Part shown: positions 1 to 9,071 of the stretch, one piece after another
Numbering within the stretch: the first letter of the stretch is position 1
How the letters are laid out: each line of letters starts with the position of its first letter
NCBI GenBank assembly: GCA_910577835.1
Contig: CAJTOU010000002.1
Coordinates: forward strand, 94,269 to 158,268
Length of the DNA: 64,000 bases
Origin: an uncultured Lachnospiraceae bacterium
GTDB taxonomy: Bacteria; Bacillota_A; Clostridia; Lachnospirales; Lachnospiraceae
Reading direction: 5' to 3'
Program-made: the position numbers and the translations under genes
Notes under the pieces: generated by a model
The model's database searches: none
What the model was told of the DNA's origin: nothing
What the model saw: the letters and a program-made list of their open reading frames with translations, nothing else

Positions 1-51
1 ATGAGAGCAAAAAAAGTATTGATTTTATGGGTAAAATTACTAAAAATATCC

Positions 52-79
52 TTGAATATATGAAAGTTCGTGTTATAAT
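52..79 (+). promoter_or_regulatory. Promoter of the MoxR/VWA operon
   Basis: A TTGAAT -35 box (52-57) and a TATAAT -10 box (74-79) are 16 bases apart, and a TG dinucleotide one base before the -10 makes it an extended -10 promoter. Transcription would begin near 86, giving a leader of about 137 bases before the SWIM gene at 223. The first 50 bases of the window hold no recognisable gene. Confidence 0.6.
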
Positions 80-180
80 TTAATTTAGAATAGAAAGTAT
101 GTTTTGTTTCTGATATATACTTTAATAAGTAATATATTATTACAGGGAACAAATTTTTATAAAGCAAACTATTATATAAG

Positions 181-193
181 GCGTATTATACGC
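181..193. promoter_or_regulatory. Perfect 13-base palindrome in the operon leader
   Basis: GCGTAT-T-ATACGC is an exact inverted repeat in the untranslated leader, about 30 bases before the SWIM start codon. It could be an operator for a dimeric repressor or a small RNA hairpin. No regulator gene lies next to it. Confidence 0.35.
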
Positions 194-222
194 TATATAA
201 ATGAAAGAAAGAGAGGTTTATT

Positions 223-1680
223 ATGCAGACGGTTACAGAACAGCAGATATTGGCGATGGCTCCAAATCCGGCGGCCGCGTCCAATGGGAAGAAAATATCT
301 CAGAAGGGAGGTTTTGTGCGGCTGGAACGCTCCGAAGATGATACATTTTATATGGGAGAGTGCAGCGGCAGTGGAAAGAGCAATTATATTACTTCGGTAG
401 ACTTTGTTGATTCCGAGGCACCTATGTGCCGTTGCTCCTGTCCAAGCAGACAGTTTCCATGCAAGCATGGTCTGGCCCTTCTATATGAAATTATGTCAAA
501 AAAGACTTTCAAAATCTGTGAGATACCAGAAGATATTTTAAAAAAGCGGGCCAAAAAGGCTGCAAAGGAAAAGGGCGATGATGAGACTTCTGGTGAGTCA
601 AAAGAAACCACGGCAAAGAAAAAAGCTGCTTCAGCAAAGACATCAAAAGCTGCAAAAACAAAGAAAATAAAAAAACAGCTTGAAGGGCTGGAGCTTACAC
701 AGAAACTGGTACAGGATTTGATAAAGGCAGGGCTTGGAACAATGGGCGGAACTGCGATTAAAACCTATGAACAGCTTTCCAAACAGCTTGGAGATTACTA
801 TCTGCCGGGTCCGCAGCGGCTGTTAAACGGATTGATTATAGAGGTTGTCGCATTCCAGAAGGATGGAAATGAGGAGCATTATGAAAAGGCAATTGCCATT
901 TTGGAAAAACTGTGGACACTGATAAAAAAATCGCAGAAATATTTATCAGAAAAGCTGGAGCAGGACAATGTGGCGCAGGATGACAGCGAGCTTTATGAAG
1001 AACTGGGAGGCATCTGGAAGCTGGACGAGCTGGAAGCACTTGGAAGAAGTAAAAAGGATGCGGATTTTATGCAGCTTTCTTTCTGGGTAACTTATGACGA
1101 AGCAAGAAAAGAATATATTGATACCGGCTGCTGGGCGGATTTGAAAACCGGTGAAATATTTATGACATATAATTACCGCCCGATAAAAGCGTTAAAATAT
1201 GTGAAACAGGATGATACAGTATTTGGAGTAGTCCATACTTCCTCGGCTGTTTGTTATCCGGGACAGGGAAATGTGCGTATCCGGTGGAACAGTGCACAGA
1301 TTCGTCCGGTTGAGCAGGAGGATGTGGCAAAGCTTCGCAGTATGGCAGTAACCGGACTTGTGGCTGAAACAAAAAATATAAAAAATATACTGAAAAATGC
1401 ACTGACTCAGCCTGTGCTGATTCGTTTGATTTCTTTTCAGACAATTGGAAAAAGCGGGGAGCAGTATGTATTGAAGAATGAAGGGGGAGAAACTATTGTT
1501 CTTGGAAATGTTCCGGGAATGGAAGAAACTACGAACAGAATCGGTCTGCTGCCAGACGGAAATCTGCTGAAAAATCAGGTATTAGTGGGTGCGTTTTATT
1601 ATGATGCAAAAGAACGGCGGTTAAAATTGCAGCCGTTAAGTATTTTGACAAATACAGATGTTGTAAGGCTGTTATATTAA
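223..1680 (+). CDS. SWIM zinc-finger protein, first gene of a MoxR/VWA operon
   Basis: 485 aa. A SWIM-type zinc motif is visible near the N-terminus: Cys71-x-Cys73, six residues, Cys80-x-His82. SWIM domains bind nucleic acid or protein. A Lys/Ala-rich, low-complexity stretch (about residues 107-150) follows and separates the zinc motif from a long C-terminal region I do not recognise. The start is supported by an AGAGAGG ribosome site. The gene heads five same-strand genes (HEAT-like, MoxR, DUF5682, VWA). The combination of SWIM, MoxR, DUF5682 and VWA is, from memory, the E. coli yehL/M/P/Q set, where YehQ is the SWIM member. The function of that set is unknown. The domain call is firm and the role is not. 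Confidence 0.85.
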   Translation: MQTVTEQQILAMAPNPAAASNGKKISQKGGFVRLERSEDDTFYMGECSGSGKSNYITSVDFVDSEAPMCRCSCPSRQFPCKHGLALLYEIMSKKTFKICEIPEDILKKRAKKAAKEKGDDETSGESKETTAKKKAASAKTSKAAKTKKIKKQLEGLELTQKLVQDLIKAGLGTMGGTAIKTYEQLSKQLGDYYLPGPQRLLNGLIIEVVAFQKDGNEEHYEKAIAILEKLWTLIKKSQKYLSEKLEQDNVAQDDSELYEELGGIWKLDELEALGRSKKDADFMQLSFWVTYDEARKEYIDTGCWADLKTGEIFMTYNYRPIKALKYVKQDDTVFGVVHTSSAVCYPGQGNVRIRWNSAQIRPVEQEDVAKLRSMAVTGLVAETKNIKNILKNALTQPVLIRLISFQTIGKSGEQYVLKNEGGETIVLGNVPGMEETTNRIGLLPDGNLLKNQVLVGAFYYDAKERRLKLQPLSILTNTDVVRLLY

Positions 1681-1712
1681 TTGGAATGATAGAATTTTTG
1701 GAGGAATAAAAA

Positions 1713-3692
1713 ATGGATATTACACCGTTATATGAATTAAGAAACCGTTTACGGACTGCCATGATTGCCGGAACCAATCTTTTATCGGATGATTTTCGTT
1801 TGAAACGGGCAGTAGAGGCTGTGCAGCCTTTGGAAAAAGCAGCTCCTGTATTTGCAAAGATAGGAGAGCTTGGCAGAAGTCTTATCGCACCAGAGCAGAC
1901 GGATAAAGTAGATGCACTGCTTCAGGTGATTACTCTGTTGGATGCGGTGCTTTGTACGCAGGGAATGGTAGGTATTTCTGGCGAAATAGAAGAAATCAAT
2001 GAAAATCACTTGGGAACAGCGGTGACAAACGCACCGTATTCTGTGGTAAAGACACTTTTGGATGCGCTGACCAGCTCTGGAAGCGGGCATTATTCCTATG
2101 TATTGGACACACATCAACTGCATCCGGAATTGTTTGCAGATTATCGAATAAAAACGGCTATGGTTCAGGCATTGGGTGCAGGATATGTGGAGCTTGCAGA
2201 TAGAGTGGCAGACTGGCTGAAAAAAGAAGGCGAGGAAATTCTTCCGCTTTTGGAGAAAGATTTTAATCCAAAAGGGAAAAAGGAAATGGTACGGCGTGTG
2301 CATGTGATTGAGGCAATTGCCGGAGCAAAGGCAAATGATTTTTACATAAAACAGCTTGACGGAGCGGAAAAGGAAGTGCGTCAGGCGTTGATTTATGCAC
2401 TCCGGCACAGTCCTGATAATCTGGAGCTGCTTATGGAAATGACAAAGACAGAGAAAGGCAACGCGAAGAAAATGGCTTGTTTTGCGCTTGTGCATATGAA
2501 AGACGAGCGTTCGGGTGGATTTTTTAAAAAAATGTGTGAAAAAAAAGCTCAGGATGTAATGGAATATGTATTTTTATCTGATACAGAGTGGGCATCCAAG
2601 CTGGTGGCGGAGAGCTTAAAGGAACAATTGTCAGTGTTAAAGGAAGAAAGAGACAAGCCAGATTTTTGCATAACAAATAAACAGGCAGATTTCTGGGATA
2701 AAGCTTTAAAGGCTCTGATAGGAAAAAGCGGAGATGAGATTATGGAAGTGTATCGCATGGCAGCAGAGCTTGGTCCACGTTTGAATCTGCCGCTGGAGGA
2801 AAAGAGCCACCATAATTATTCTTATAATTTTGGACCAAAAGAAAGCTCAATCATGTCATATCCTCTGGTAGAAATTTATAATAGAACATCTACAAAGGGA
2901 ACTGCGATTAAGACAAGGAAATTATGCGAGTTGCTTCTTGACAATGCGTTTCCATATTATCTGCAGCTTTCTCTGTTTGTAAATCCGGATAAAAGGCTTG
3001 GCGAACTAGCGGTAGAGCTGTATGAAAATGGAGATATAAAGAAACGAAAAACAGAATATTTTCCGGCTGCCCTGACAGCAAAGCTTCTTTCAGAGGAGGA
3101 CTGCTGCGACTGGCTTTGTGAAGAATTGCAGGTAAAAGAGAATAATTTATACCGGGGACTGATAAGGCTTTCTTATGATACAGAGAAGCGGCAGTATGTG
3201 CTGGAGACAGAGATTTTTAATGCCGCAAATAATGAAGAGTGCCGTTACAGTCATCCGTTCAGACAGAAATTCAACGGAAGGTTTATGGATGTTTTAATGG
3301 AATGTCAGAAAGCAAATATAGACACTGTTCTGTGCAATTGTGTAAATCCAGAGGATAAAGAGGGATGTCAAAAACTGGAGAAATATTTTTATGTAAAAGC
3401 ATTAAGAGAAATAAGACCAGTATATCTTAACAGCTATTTTCGTGCGTTAAAGCAATGCGGCTGTAATAAGTGCGAGGGACTGTTTCAAAATTATCTGGTA
3501 AACAGCAGGCGCGTAGCGTACTGGGAGATTACAACGATTGTAGAGAATATGCCGGGAACAAATGAGATGAAAGCAGAGGAATTGACAAAGGCGCTGGAGC
3601 TGATTCACAAAGAAAAGGCAAGAGTGACTGGCGGCTGGAATGAAGAATGGTATATTGGAATAATTAATAAGCTCAAGGCTGGAGTGTTTTAA
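1713..3692 (+). CDS. Large alpha-helical HEAT-like protein of the MoxR/VWA operon
   Basis: 659 aa, beginning 32 bases after the SWIM gene behind a strong GGAGGA site. Repeated helix-pair units can be read, for example around residues 155-260 where leucine/alanine-rich helices alternate with short turns, as in HEAT or armadillo scaffolds. There is no signal peptide, membrane segment or catalytic motif. The C-terminal third has clustered cysteines, including Cys-x-Cys and Cys-x2-Cys pairs, which might bind a metal. Position between the SWIM and MoxR genes suggests a scaffold or substrate adaptor for the ATPase, which is inference. It could instead be a diverged DUF4132-like protein, a family I recall near the yeh genes of E. 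coli. Confidence 0.7.
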   Translation: MDITPLYELRNRLRTAMIAGTNLLSDDFRLKRAVEAVQPLEKAAPVFAKIGELGRSLIAPEQTDKVDALLQVITLLDAVLCTQGMVGISGEIEEINENHLGTAVTNAPYSVVKTLLDALTSSGSGHYSYVLDTHQLHPELFADYRIKTAMVQALGAGYVELADRVADWLKKEGEEILPLLEKDFNPKGKKEMVRRVHVIEAIAGAKANDFYIKQLDGAEKEVRQALIYALRHSPDNLELLMEMTKTEKGNAKKMACFALVHMKDERSGGFFKKMCEKKAQDVMEYVFLSDTEWASKLVAESLKEQLSVLKEERDKPDFCITNKQADFWDKALKALIGKSGDEIMEVYRMAAELGPRLNLPLEEKSHHNYSYNFGPKESSIMSYPLVEIYNRTSTKGTAIKTRKLCELLLDNAFPYYLQLSLFVNPDKRLGELAVELYENGDIKKRKTEYFPAALTAKLLSEEDCCDWLCEELQVKENNLYRGLIRLSYDTEKRQYVLETEIFNAANNEECRYSHPFRQKFNGRFMDVLMECQKANIDTVLCNCVNPEDKEGCQKLEKYFYVKALREIRPVYLNSYFRALKQCGCNKCEGLFQNYLVNSRRVAYWEITTIVENMPGTNEMKAEELTKALELIHKEKARVTGGWNEEWYIGIINKLKAGVF

Positions 3693-3795
3693 AGAAAATG
3701 AAGTTTTTAAAAATATATTTTATATGGTTTAAAATTATGAGAGAAAAAGAGAAAGGATAAATTCAGGTAAAGCATACCTAAACAGGTGAAGGAAA

Positions 3796-4878
3796 ATGAA
3801 AGAACAAATATTAAGACTGCCTGCGGAGCAGTTGTTTCAGAAGGAAATCGATGCACTGATTGCGGCGGAACATGACCCGATACCTACGGGCTGGAAAATG
3901 TCGCCTCGTTCTGTGCGTACTTATATCTGTGGAGGAAAGGTTGGAAAAACAGTAATTACTCCAAAATATATCGGACATGAAAGACTGGTGGAAATCGCAA
4001 TTGCCACACTGGTAACAGACAGAGCACTGCTTTTAATCGGTGAGCCAGGTACTGCCAAGAGCTGGCTGTCTGAGCATTTGACTGCCGCTATTAACGGAGA
4101 TTCTACAAAGGTAATTCAGGGAACAGCCGGAACGACAGAAGAACAGATTCGTTATTCATGGAACTATGCTATGCTGATTGCACAAGGACCGTCTCAGGAA
4201 GCAATGCTCAAAAGTCCTGTATTTCATGCAATGGAAACAGGTACAATCGCCAGAATGGAAGAGATTTCAAGATGTGCTTCCGAGGTTCAGGACGCATTGA
4301 TTTCGATTTTATCAGAAAAGAGAATTTCAGTACCGGAGCTTAATATGGAAGTAGCCGCACAGAAAGGTTTTTCTGTGATTGCAACGGCAAATACCAGAGA
4401 TAAGGGTGTAAATGAAATGTCTGCGGCCTTGAAGAGACGTTTTAATATTGTGGTACTTCCGGCGCCGGCGGATTTGGAGTCAGAGATGGAAATTGTGCGT
4501 ACCAGAGTGGCACAGCTTTCAGCAGGTCTGGATTTGAATGCTGAACTTCCGGAAGATAATGTAGTGGAAAGAGTATGCACTATTTTCAGAGAATTGAGAA
4601 ATGGAGAAACCTGTGACCGCAGTCAGAAAGTAAAGAGTACCAGCGGTGTATTATCCACTGCCGAGGCCATTTCTCTTTTGTGTAACAGTATGGCGCTGGC
4701 AGGGAGCTTTGGAAATGGAACTATAAGCGAAGAAGACCTTGCAGCGGGACTTCAGGGCGCAATTATCAAAGAGGAAGAAAAAGATAATGTGGCTTGGAAG
4801 GAATATCTGGAAAATGTGATGAAAAAACGCGGCATGAAATGGAGCGGATTATATAAAGCTTGTCGGGAATTGTTGTAG
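3796..4878 (+). CDS. MoxR-family AAA+ ATPase
   Basis: 360 aa. Walker A is GEPGTAKS at residues 82-89. The Walker B region reads ARMEEISR (about 152-159), with Glu-Glu where most AAA+ proteins have Asp-Glu. Sensor 1 is Asn199 in ATANTRD, and an arginine-finger candidate follows in LKRRF (about 212-216). These features place it in the MoxR branch of AAA+ ATPases, which act as chaperone-like remodelling motors, usually with a VWA partner encoded nearby. Such a partner is present at 7337. The nearest named relative I recall is E. coli YehL. A 103-base gap precedes the gene and a 178-base AT-rich gap follows, with no clear terminator in either, so I infer one transcript. Confidence 0.9.
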   Translation: MKEQILRLPAEQLFQKEIDALIAAEHDPIPTGWKMSPRSVRTYICGGKVGKTVITPKYIGHERLVEIAIATLVTDRALLLIGEPGTAKSWLSEHLTAAINGDSTKVIQGTAGTTEEQIRYSWNYAMLIAQGPSQEAMLKSPVFHAMETGTIARMEEISRCASEVQDALISILSEKRISVPELNMEVAAQKGFSVIATANTRDKGVNEMSAALKRRFNIVVLPAPADLESEMEIVRTRVAQLSAGLDLNAELPEDNVVERVCTIFRELRNGETCDRSQKVKSTSGVLSTAEAISLLCNSMALAGSFGNGTISEEDLAAGLQGAIIKEEEKDNVAWKEYLENVMKKRGMKWSGLYKACRELL

Positions 4879-5056
4879 AAAACTTGTTATAAGAGAATAT
4901 GACAGGTAAATTTATGATAGAAAAATTTACTGTAAAAAATTATTAAGGAAATATATCAAGAGATTTTATTGTAAAAAAATTATAAGAAGAAAACCTGTTA
5001 TATGATAAGAGAAACTTATGATAGGAGCAGATTTTTGAAAATGGAGTAGCACAATT

Positions 5057-7318
5057 ATGAAACATCCATATATTTTTGGTATTCGGCATTTATCACCGGC
5101 AGGCGCATGGCATTTGCTCCGCTTTCTTGAAGAAAAGAATCCGAAGCTGGTGCTGGTTGAAGGGCCAGAGGATTTTGATGAACAATTGAAAAATATCACT
5201 CATAAGGATACAAAACCGCCGATTGCCATATTGGCTTATACAAAAGAGGCACCTGTAAAAACAATATTATACCCGTTTGCAGAATATTCTCCTGAATATC
5301 AGGCCATTCTCTGGTGTAAATCAAATCATAGAAAATGTCAGTTTATTGATTTGCCTTCGGAGGTGTTTTTGGGGCTGCCTTCAGAAAAGAATTTAGATAC
5401 AAAAGGGGAAGAGGGGCATATGAGCGTTTATGAAAAGCTCGATTTGCAGACAGGGGAAGACGGTCATGAGACTTTTTGGGAACGTGTGATTGAGCATGCG
5501 GGAAATACAGAAGAATATCACAAGGGAACAAATACCTTTGGAATCAGTCTTCGCGAAATAACGAAAGGCAGTGAAAGCGACTGGCCGGAAATTCTGGTAA
5601 GAGAGGCGTTTATGCGCCGAAAAATAGAGGAGGCTTATAAACAGGGATATCTGCCGGAGGAAATTGTGGTAGTGACCGGAGCTTATCATGTGGCGGGGCT
5701 TTTGGACGAGGAAGCACAGCCAATGACAGATGAGGAGTTTCATTCGCTTCCAAAGTCTCCAGCAAATCATACCTTAATGCCATATTCCAATTACCGTCTT
5801 TCCACCCGTTCAGGCTATGGAGCGGGAAATAAGGCACCTGCATATTATGCGCTGCTGTGGGAAGGACTTTGCAGGGAAGACTTGAATTTTACTGCAAGGA
5901 GCTTTTTATCAAGAATCGCAGGATTTCAAAGAATACATGGCACACCAGTTTCCTCGGCTCAGGTAATAGAGGCAGTCAGGCTTGCCATATCTCTGGCGCA
6001 GCTTCGGGGAAGTTCGGTTCCTGCGCTTCGTGATTTGAGAGACGCTGCGGTTACCTGTCTTGGGGAGGGAAGTTTTTCTGCGATTAGTCTTGCAGTGGCA
6101 AATACTGAAATTGGAACTGGAATCGGTGCACTTCCTGATGGTGTGAGCCGTACCAGTATTCAGGAGGATTTCTATCGTAAATTAAAGGAATTAAAGCTTG
6201 AAAAATACAGGGATATTACCATACAGGATTTGACGCTTGATTTGCGTGAAAACCGCAGAGTTTCTTCACAAAAATCCGCATTTTTGGATTTGCATCGTTC
6301 ATTTTTTCTCCATCAGCTCAGAGTTTTAAATGTAAGCTTTGCCAATCAGGAGGTGGTAAATCAGGAGAGCGCTACATGGGCAGAGCAATGGGTGGTCCGC
6401 TGGACACCAGAGGCGGAGATTGAGCTGGTAGAGGCAGCTTTAAAAGGAGATACAGTTATGCAGGCAGCTTCCTTTGCCATGAAGGAGCGGGTGGAGGAAG
6501 CCGAGAATATAAGTGAAATCGCACTGGTTATCGAAGATGCTTTTACCTGTGGTATGGCTGCTGCGGTAAACTATGCAACTGCGGGGCTGCAGGCTATGGC
6601 AGTAGATGCCGCATCTGTGCAGGAACTTGCTTCTACTGCGCACAGACTTTCAGTGGTGGTACAGTATGGAAATATACGGCTGCTTGACTGGGAGCCGCTG
6701 GTGCCGATTTTACAGCAGATTTTTTATCGTGCCTGCCTGATTCTTCCAGCAGAATGTGTGTGTGACGATGCTGCGGGAAAAAATATTATTGAGGCAATGG
6801 AACATTTAAACAGCGCCGCATTGGCACATGATTTTCTTGACAGTGCTTCGTGGCTTGGTACCTTGAAGGAAATTGCAGAGAGAGACGATTTAAATACAAA
6901 GATTTCAGGGTATGCCATGGCGGTGCTGTTGGAGAGAGGCTGCGTGGATACTGAGAAGCTTCATCTTGAGGTGCAGAGAAGGCTTTCAAAGGGAATGCCC
7001 GCGGAGCTTGGTGCAGGCTGGTTTGAAGGTCTGGCGATGAAAAACCACTATGCTTTGATAGCGAGATTGTCACTGTGGGAAAGTCTGGACAATTATCTTG
7101 ATACCTTGAATGATGAGGAATTTAAGAGAGCACTGGTATTTTTGCGCAGAGCGTTTGCTGATTTTTCTGCTGTGGAAAAAGATGAGATAGCGGAAAATCT
7201 TGGTGAAATCTGGGGACTGAACGGACAGCAGGTCAGTGAAGTCATAAATGCAGATTTGAAAGAAGAGGAGCAGCAGATTATTGTGGAAAGTCTGGACGGC
7301 TTTGATTTTGATTTTTAG
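5057..7318 (+). CDS. DUF5682 family protein
   Basis: 753 aa. The N-terminus carries the family signature FGIRHLSP (residues 4-11) followed by LVEGPEDF (about 34-41). Further on come REAFMRRKIE (about 182-191) and VTGAYHVAGL (about 206-215). The order Gly-x-Arg-His, Glu-Gly-Pro, Arg-rich helix, Gly-x-x-His resembles the TraB/Tiki/ChaN-like fold, so an enzymatic or metal-binding N-terminal domain is possible. That is inference. The remaining 500 residues are helical and unassigned. E. coli YehM is the remembered relative. It sits between the MoxR and VWA genes, and ends 18 bases before the latter. Confidence 0.85.
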   Translation: MKHPYIFGIRHLSPAGAWHLLRFLEEKNPKLVLVEGPEDFDEQLKNITHKDTKPPIAILAYTKEAPVKTILYPFAEYSPEYQAILWCKSNHRKCQFIDLPSEVFLGLPSEKNLDTKGEEGHMSVYEKLDLQTGEDGHETFWERVIEHAGNTEEYHKGTNTFGISLREITKGSESDWPEILVREAFMRRKIEEAYKQGYLPEEIVVVTGAYHVAGLLDEEAQPMTDEEFHSLPKSPANHTLMPYSNYRLSTRSGYGAGNKAPAYYALLWEGLCREDLNFTARSFLSRIAGFQRIHGTPVSSAQVIEAVRLAISLAQLRGSSVPALRDLRDAAVTCLGEGSFSAISLAVANTEIGTGIGALPDGVSRTSIQEDFYRKLKELKLEKYRDITIQDLTLDLRENRRVSSQKSAFLDLHRSFFLHQLRVLNVSFANQEVVNQESATWAEQWVVRWTPEAEIELVEAALKGDTVMQAASFAMKERVEEAENISEIALVIEDAFTCGMAAAVNYATAGLQAMAVDAASVQELASTAHRLSVVVQYGNIRLLDWEPLVPILQQIFYRACLILPAECVCDDAAGKNIIEAMEHLNSAALAHDFLDSASWLGTLKEIAERDDLNTKISGYAMAVLLERGCVDTEKLHLEVQRRLSKGMPAELGAGWFEGLAMKNHYALIARLSLWESLDNYLDTLNDEEFKRALVFLRRAFADFSAVEKDEIAENLGEIWGLNGQQVSEVINADLKEEEQQIIVESLDGFDFDF

Positions 7319-7336
7319 GAAAGTTAGGTGTAAAAA

Positions 7337-8524
7337 ATGGATGAAACTACACATATACAAAGATGGCGGCTGATTCTCGGACAGGAGAGTGGCAGCAGGT
7401 TTGGTCAGATGGGGGATGTCGGACTCTCAGAGCAGCAGGATTTGATGGACCAGGCACTGGCAGCAATTTATAACAGACAGGAGTCGGGAGGCTTTGGCGC
7501 AGGGGGAAGAGGAGCCGGAAAAGGTCCGTCGAATCCACAAATCACCCGCTGGCTTGGAGATGTAAGGAGTCTGTTTGATAAAGATTTGGTAACAGTCATT
7601 CAGGGGGATGCTATGACCAGATGTGGTCTAAAGCAGTTGATTTTTGAGCCGGAGCTTTTGGAAAATCTGGAGCCGGATGTTAATCTGGCATCTACAATTC
7701 TTATGTTAAAGGACCAGATTCCAAAGCGTTCAAAGGAAAGTGTAAGAGCGTTTATTCAGAAAATTGTGGAAGAAATCAACCGTCTGTTGGAACAGGATAT
7801 TAAAAGAGCGGTAACAGCGGCAGTCAACCGCCGGAAACATTCTCCGATTCCATCTGCTGCTGCGCTGGATTATAAAACGACAATTTCAAGGAATTTAAAG
7901 CATTATAATCAGGAGCTGCATACAATTGTGCCAGAGCATTTTTACTTTTTTGACAGAACAAGCACGACAGCGGCAAATAAATGGACTGTGATTCTGGATG
8001 TTGACCAGAGCGGCTCCATGGGAGAATCGGTTATCTATTCTTCTATTATAAGCTGTATTCTGGCAAGTATGGCAAGTCTTACGACAAGAATTGTGGCTTT
8101 TGATACAAATATTGTAGATTTGACGGAGAAAAGTGACGACCCTGTGGATTTGCTGTTTGGATTTCAGCTTGGCGGCGGTACAGACATAGACAGGTCTGTG
8201 GCTTATTGTCAGAAGTTTATTGAAAATCCGGCGAAAACATTGTTTTTTTTGATTTCTGACCTTGAAGAGGGTGGAAATCGGGCAGCGTTTCTTCGGAGGA
8301 TGCAGGAAATCAAGGAATCTGGTGTTACGCTGGTATGTCTTTTGGCGCTGGCTGATGGTGGAAGGCCCTATTATGATGCGCAGATGGCGCAGAAGATTGC
8401 AGCGATGCATATACCCTGTTTTGCATGTAATCCTCAGATGTTGCCGGCGCTTTTGGAACGGGCCCTAAAGGGACAGGATTTGCAGCAGTTTCAGAAGGAG
8501 TTTGAGAAGAAGAAAGAAAAGTAG
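7337..8524 (+). CDS. VWA domain protein, partner of the MoxR ATPase
   Basis: 395 aa, starting 18 bases after the DUF5682 gene. The C-terminal half is a von Willebrand factor A domain of the CoxE/YehP kind. The metal-ion-dependent adhesion site is intact: Asp223-x-Ser225-x-Ser227, then Thr282-Asp283 in GGGTDID, and Asp308 in LISDLEEG. The N-terminal half is helical with a glycine-rich stretch near residues 50-65. VWA proteins typically bind the MoxR motor or its client through the metal site. This is the last gene of the five-gene set. Intact metal-site residues argue that the system is functional. Confidence 0.9.
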   Translation: MDETTHIQRWRLILGQESGSRFGQMGDVGLSEQQDLMDQALAAIYNRQESGGFGAGGRGAGKGPSNPQITRWLGDVRSLFDKDLVTVIQGDAMTRCGLKQLIFEPELLENLEPDVNLASTILMLKDQIPKRSKESVRAFIQKIVEEINRLLEQDIKRAVTAAVNRRKHSPIPSAAALDYKTTISRNLKHYNQELHTIVPEHFYFFDRTSTTAANKWTVILDVDQSGSMGESVIYSSIISCILASMASLTTRIVAFDTNIVDLTEKSDDPVDLLFGFQLGGGTDIDRSVAYCQKFIENPAKTLFFLISDLEEGGNRAAFLRRMQEIKESGVTLVCLLALADGGRPYYDAQMAQKIAAMHIPCFACNPQMLPALLERALKGQDLQQFQKEFEKKKEK

Positions 8525-8560
8525 TGAAATGATATAATCGTTGATGGAGGTGCAAAAAAT

Positions 8561-9064
8561 ATGGATGTATTTAAAATAATGGTAGAAAATCTCGAATGGA
8601 TAAATGGAGAGAAAGATGATCCAAATGATTTATGCCTTCATGGAGATGCTGTTGCAAAAATTGGAGAAGAAATTTTTGAATACAGCGCAACAGTCAGTGC
8701 AACCGCATTGTATTTGCTGAAAACTCTGACACAGGACCATATAATTAATGAAGAAAATCAAATGCTTCCCTGCTGCGGGCATTTTATGATTCCAAATGAT
8801 GATTTGACAAATGTAGATATCTACGGCTGCCCAAACGGCATAGATTGGACAGTTCTGCATGATGGAGATAATATTAAATTAATTACGGAAAGCGGCAGAG
8901 AAACTGTAATCAGCTTAGACGAATATCAAAAGGAAGTATTCCGGTTTGCAGATAAGATAGAAGATTTTTATAAAGAATGCAGTCCCAAAAATCTGTCAAA
9001 TGAATATGAGAGAGATTGTTATTATGCTTTCTGGAATGAATGGCACAAAAGAAGAAAGGAATAA
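8561..9064 (+). CDS. Unknown 167-aa protein downstream of the VWA gene
   Basis: Starts 36 bases after the VWA gene behind a clear GGAGGTG site. I do not recognise the family. The protein is acidic and looks cytoplasmic. A middle segment has CCGH (about residues 68-71) and a cysteine near 91 in YGCPNG, a possible small metal site. It ends in a basic tail with several Trp/Tyr residues. A TATAAT sequence lies just upstream, but no -35 box is well spaced, so cotranscription with the MoxR operon is possible but unproven. The kinase gene follows after 7 bases. Confidence 0.65.
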   Translation: MDVFKIMVENLEWINGEKDDPNDLCLHGDAVAKIGEEIFEYSATVSATALYLLKTLTQDHIINEENQMLPCCGHFMIPNDDLTNVDIYGCPNGIDWTVLHDGDNIKLITESGRETVISLDEYQKEVFRFADKIEDFYKECSPKNLSNEYERDCYYAFWNEWHKRRKE

Positions 9065-9071
9065 GATAAAA

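Noticed and set aside
1..63. Twenty-codon frame at the window start
   Set aside because: It begins at base 1 by chance, has no visible ribosome site, and runs into the operon promoter.
1782..2495. Long minus-strand frame (237 codons) inside the HEAT-like gene
   Set aside because: Opposite-strand shadow of a well-formed gene, rich in His/Cys/Phe without domain features and with no ribosome site.
3796..8524. NorQ/NorD or CbbQ/CbbO type MoxR-VWA pair
   Set aside because: No nitric oxide reductase or RuBisCO genes are present, and the SWIM and DUF5682 partners point to the Yeh-like set.
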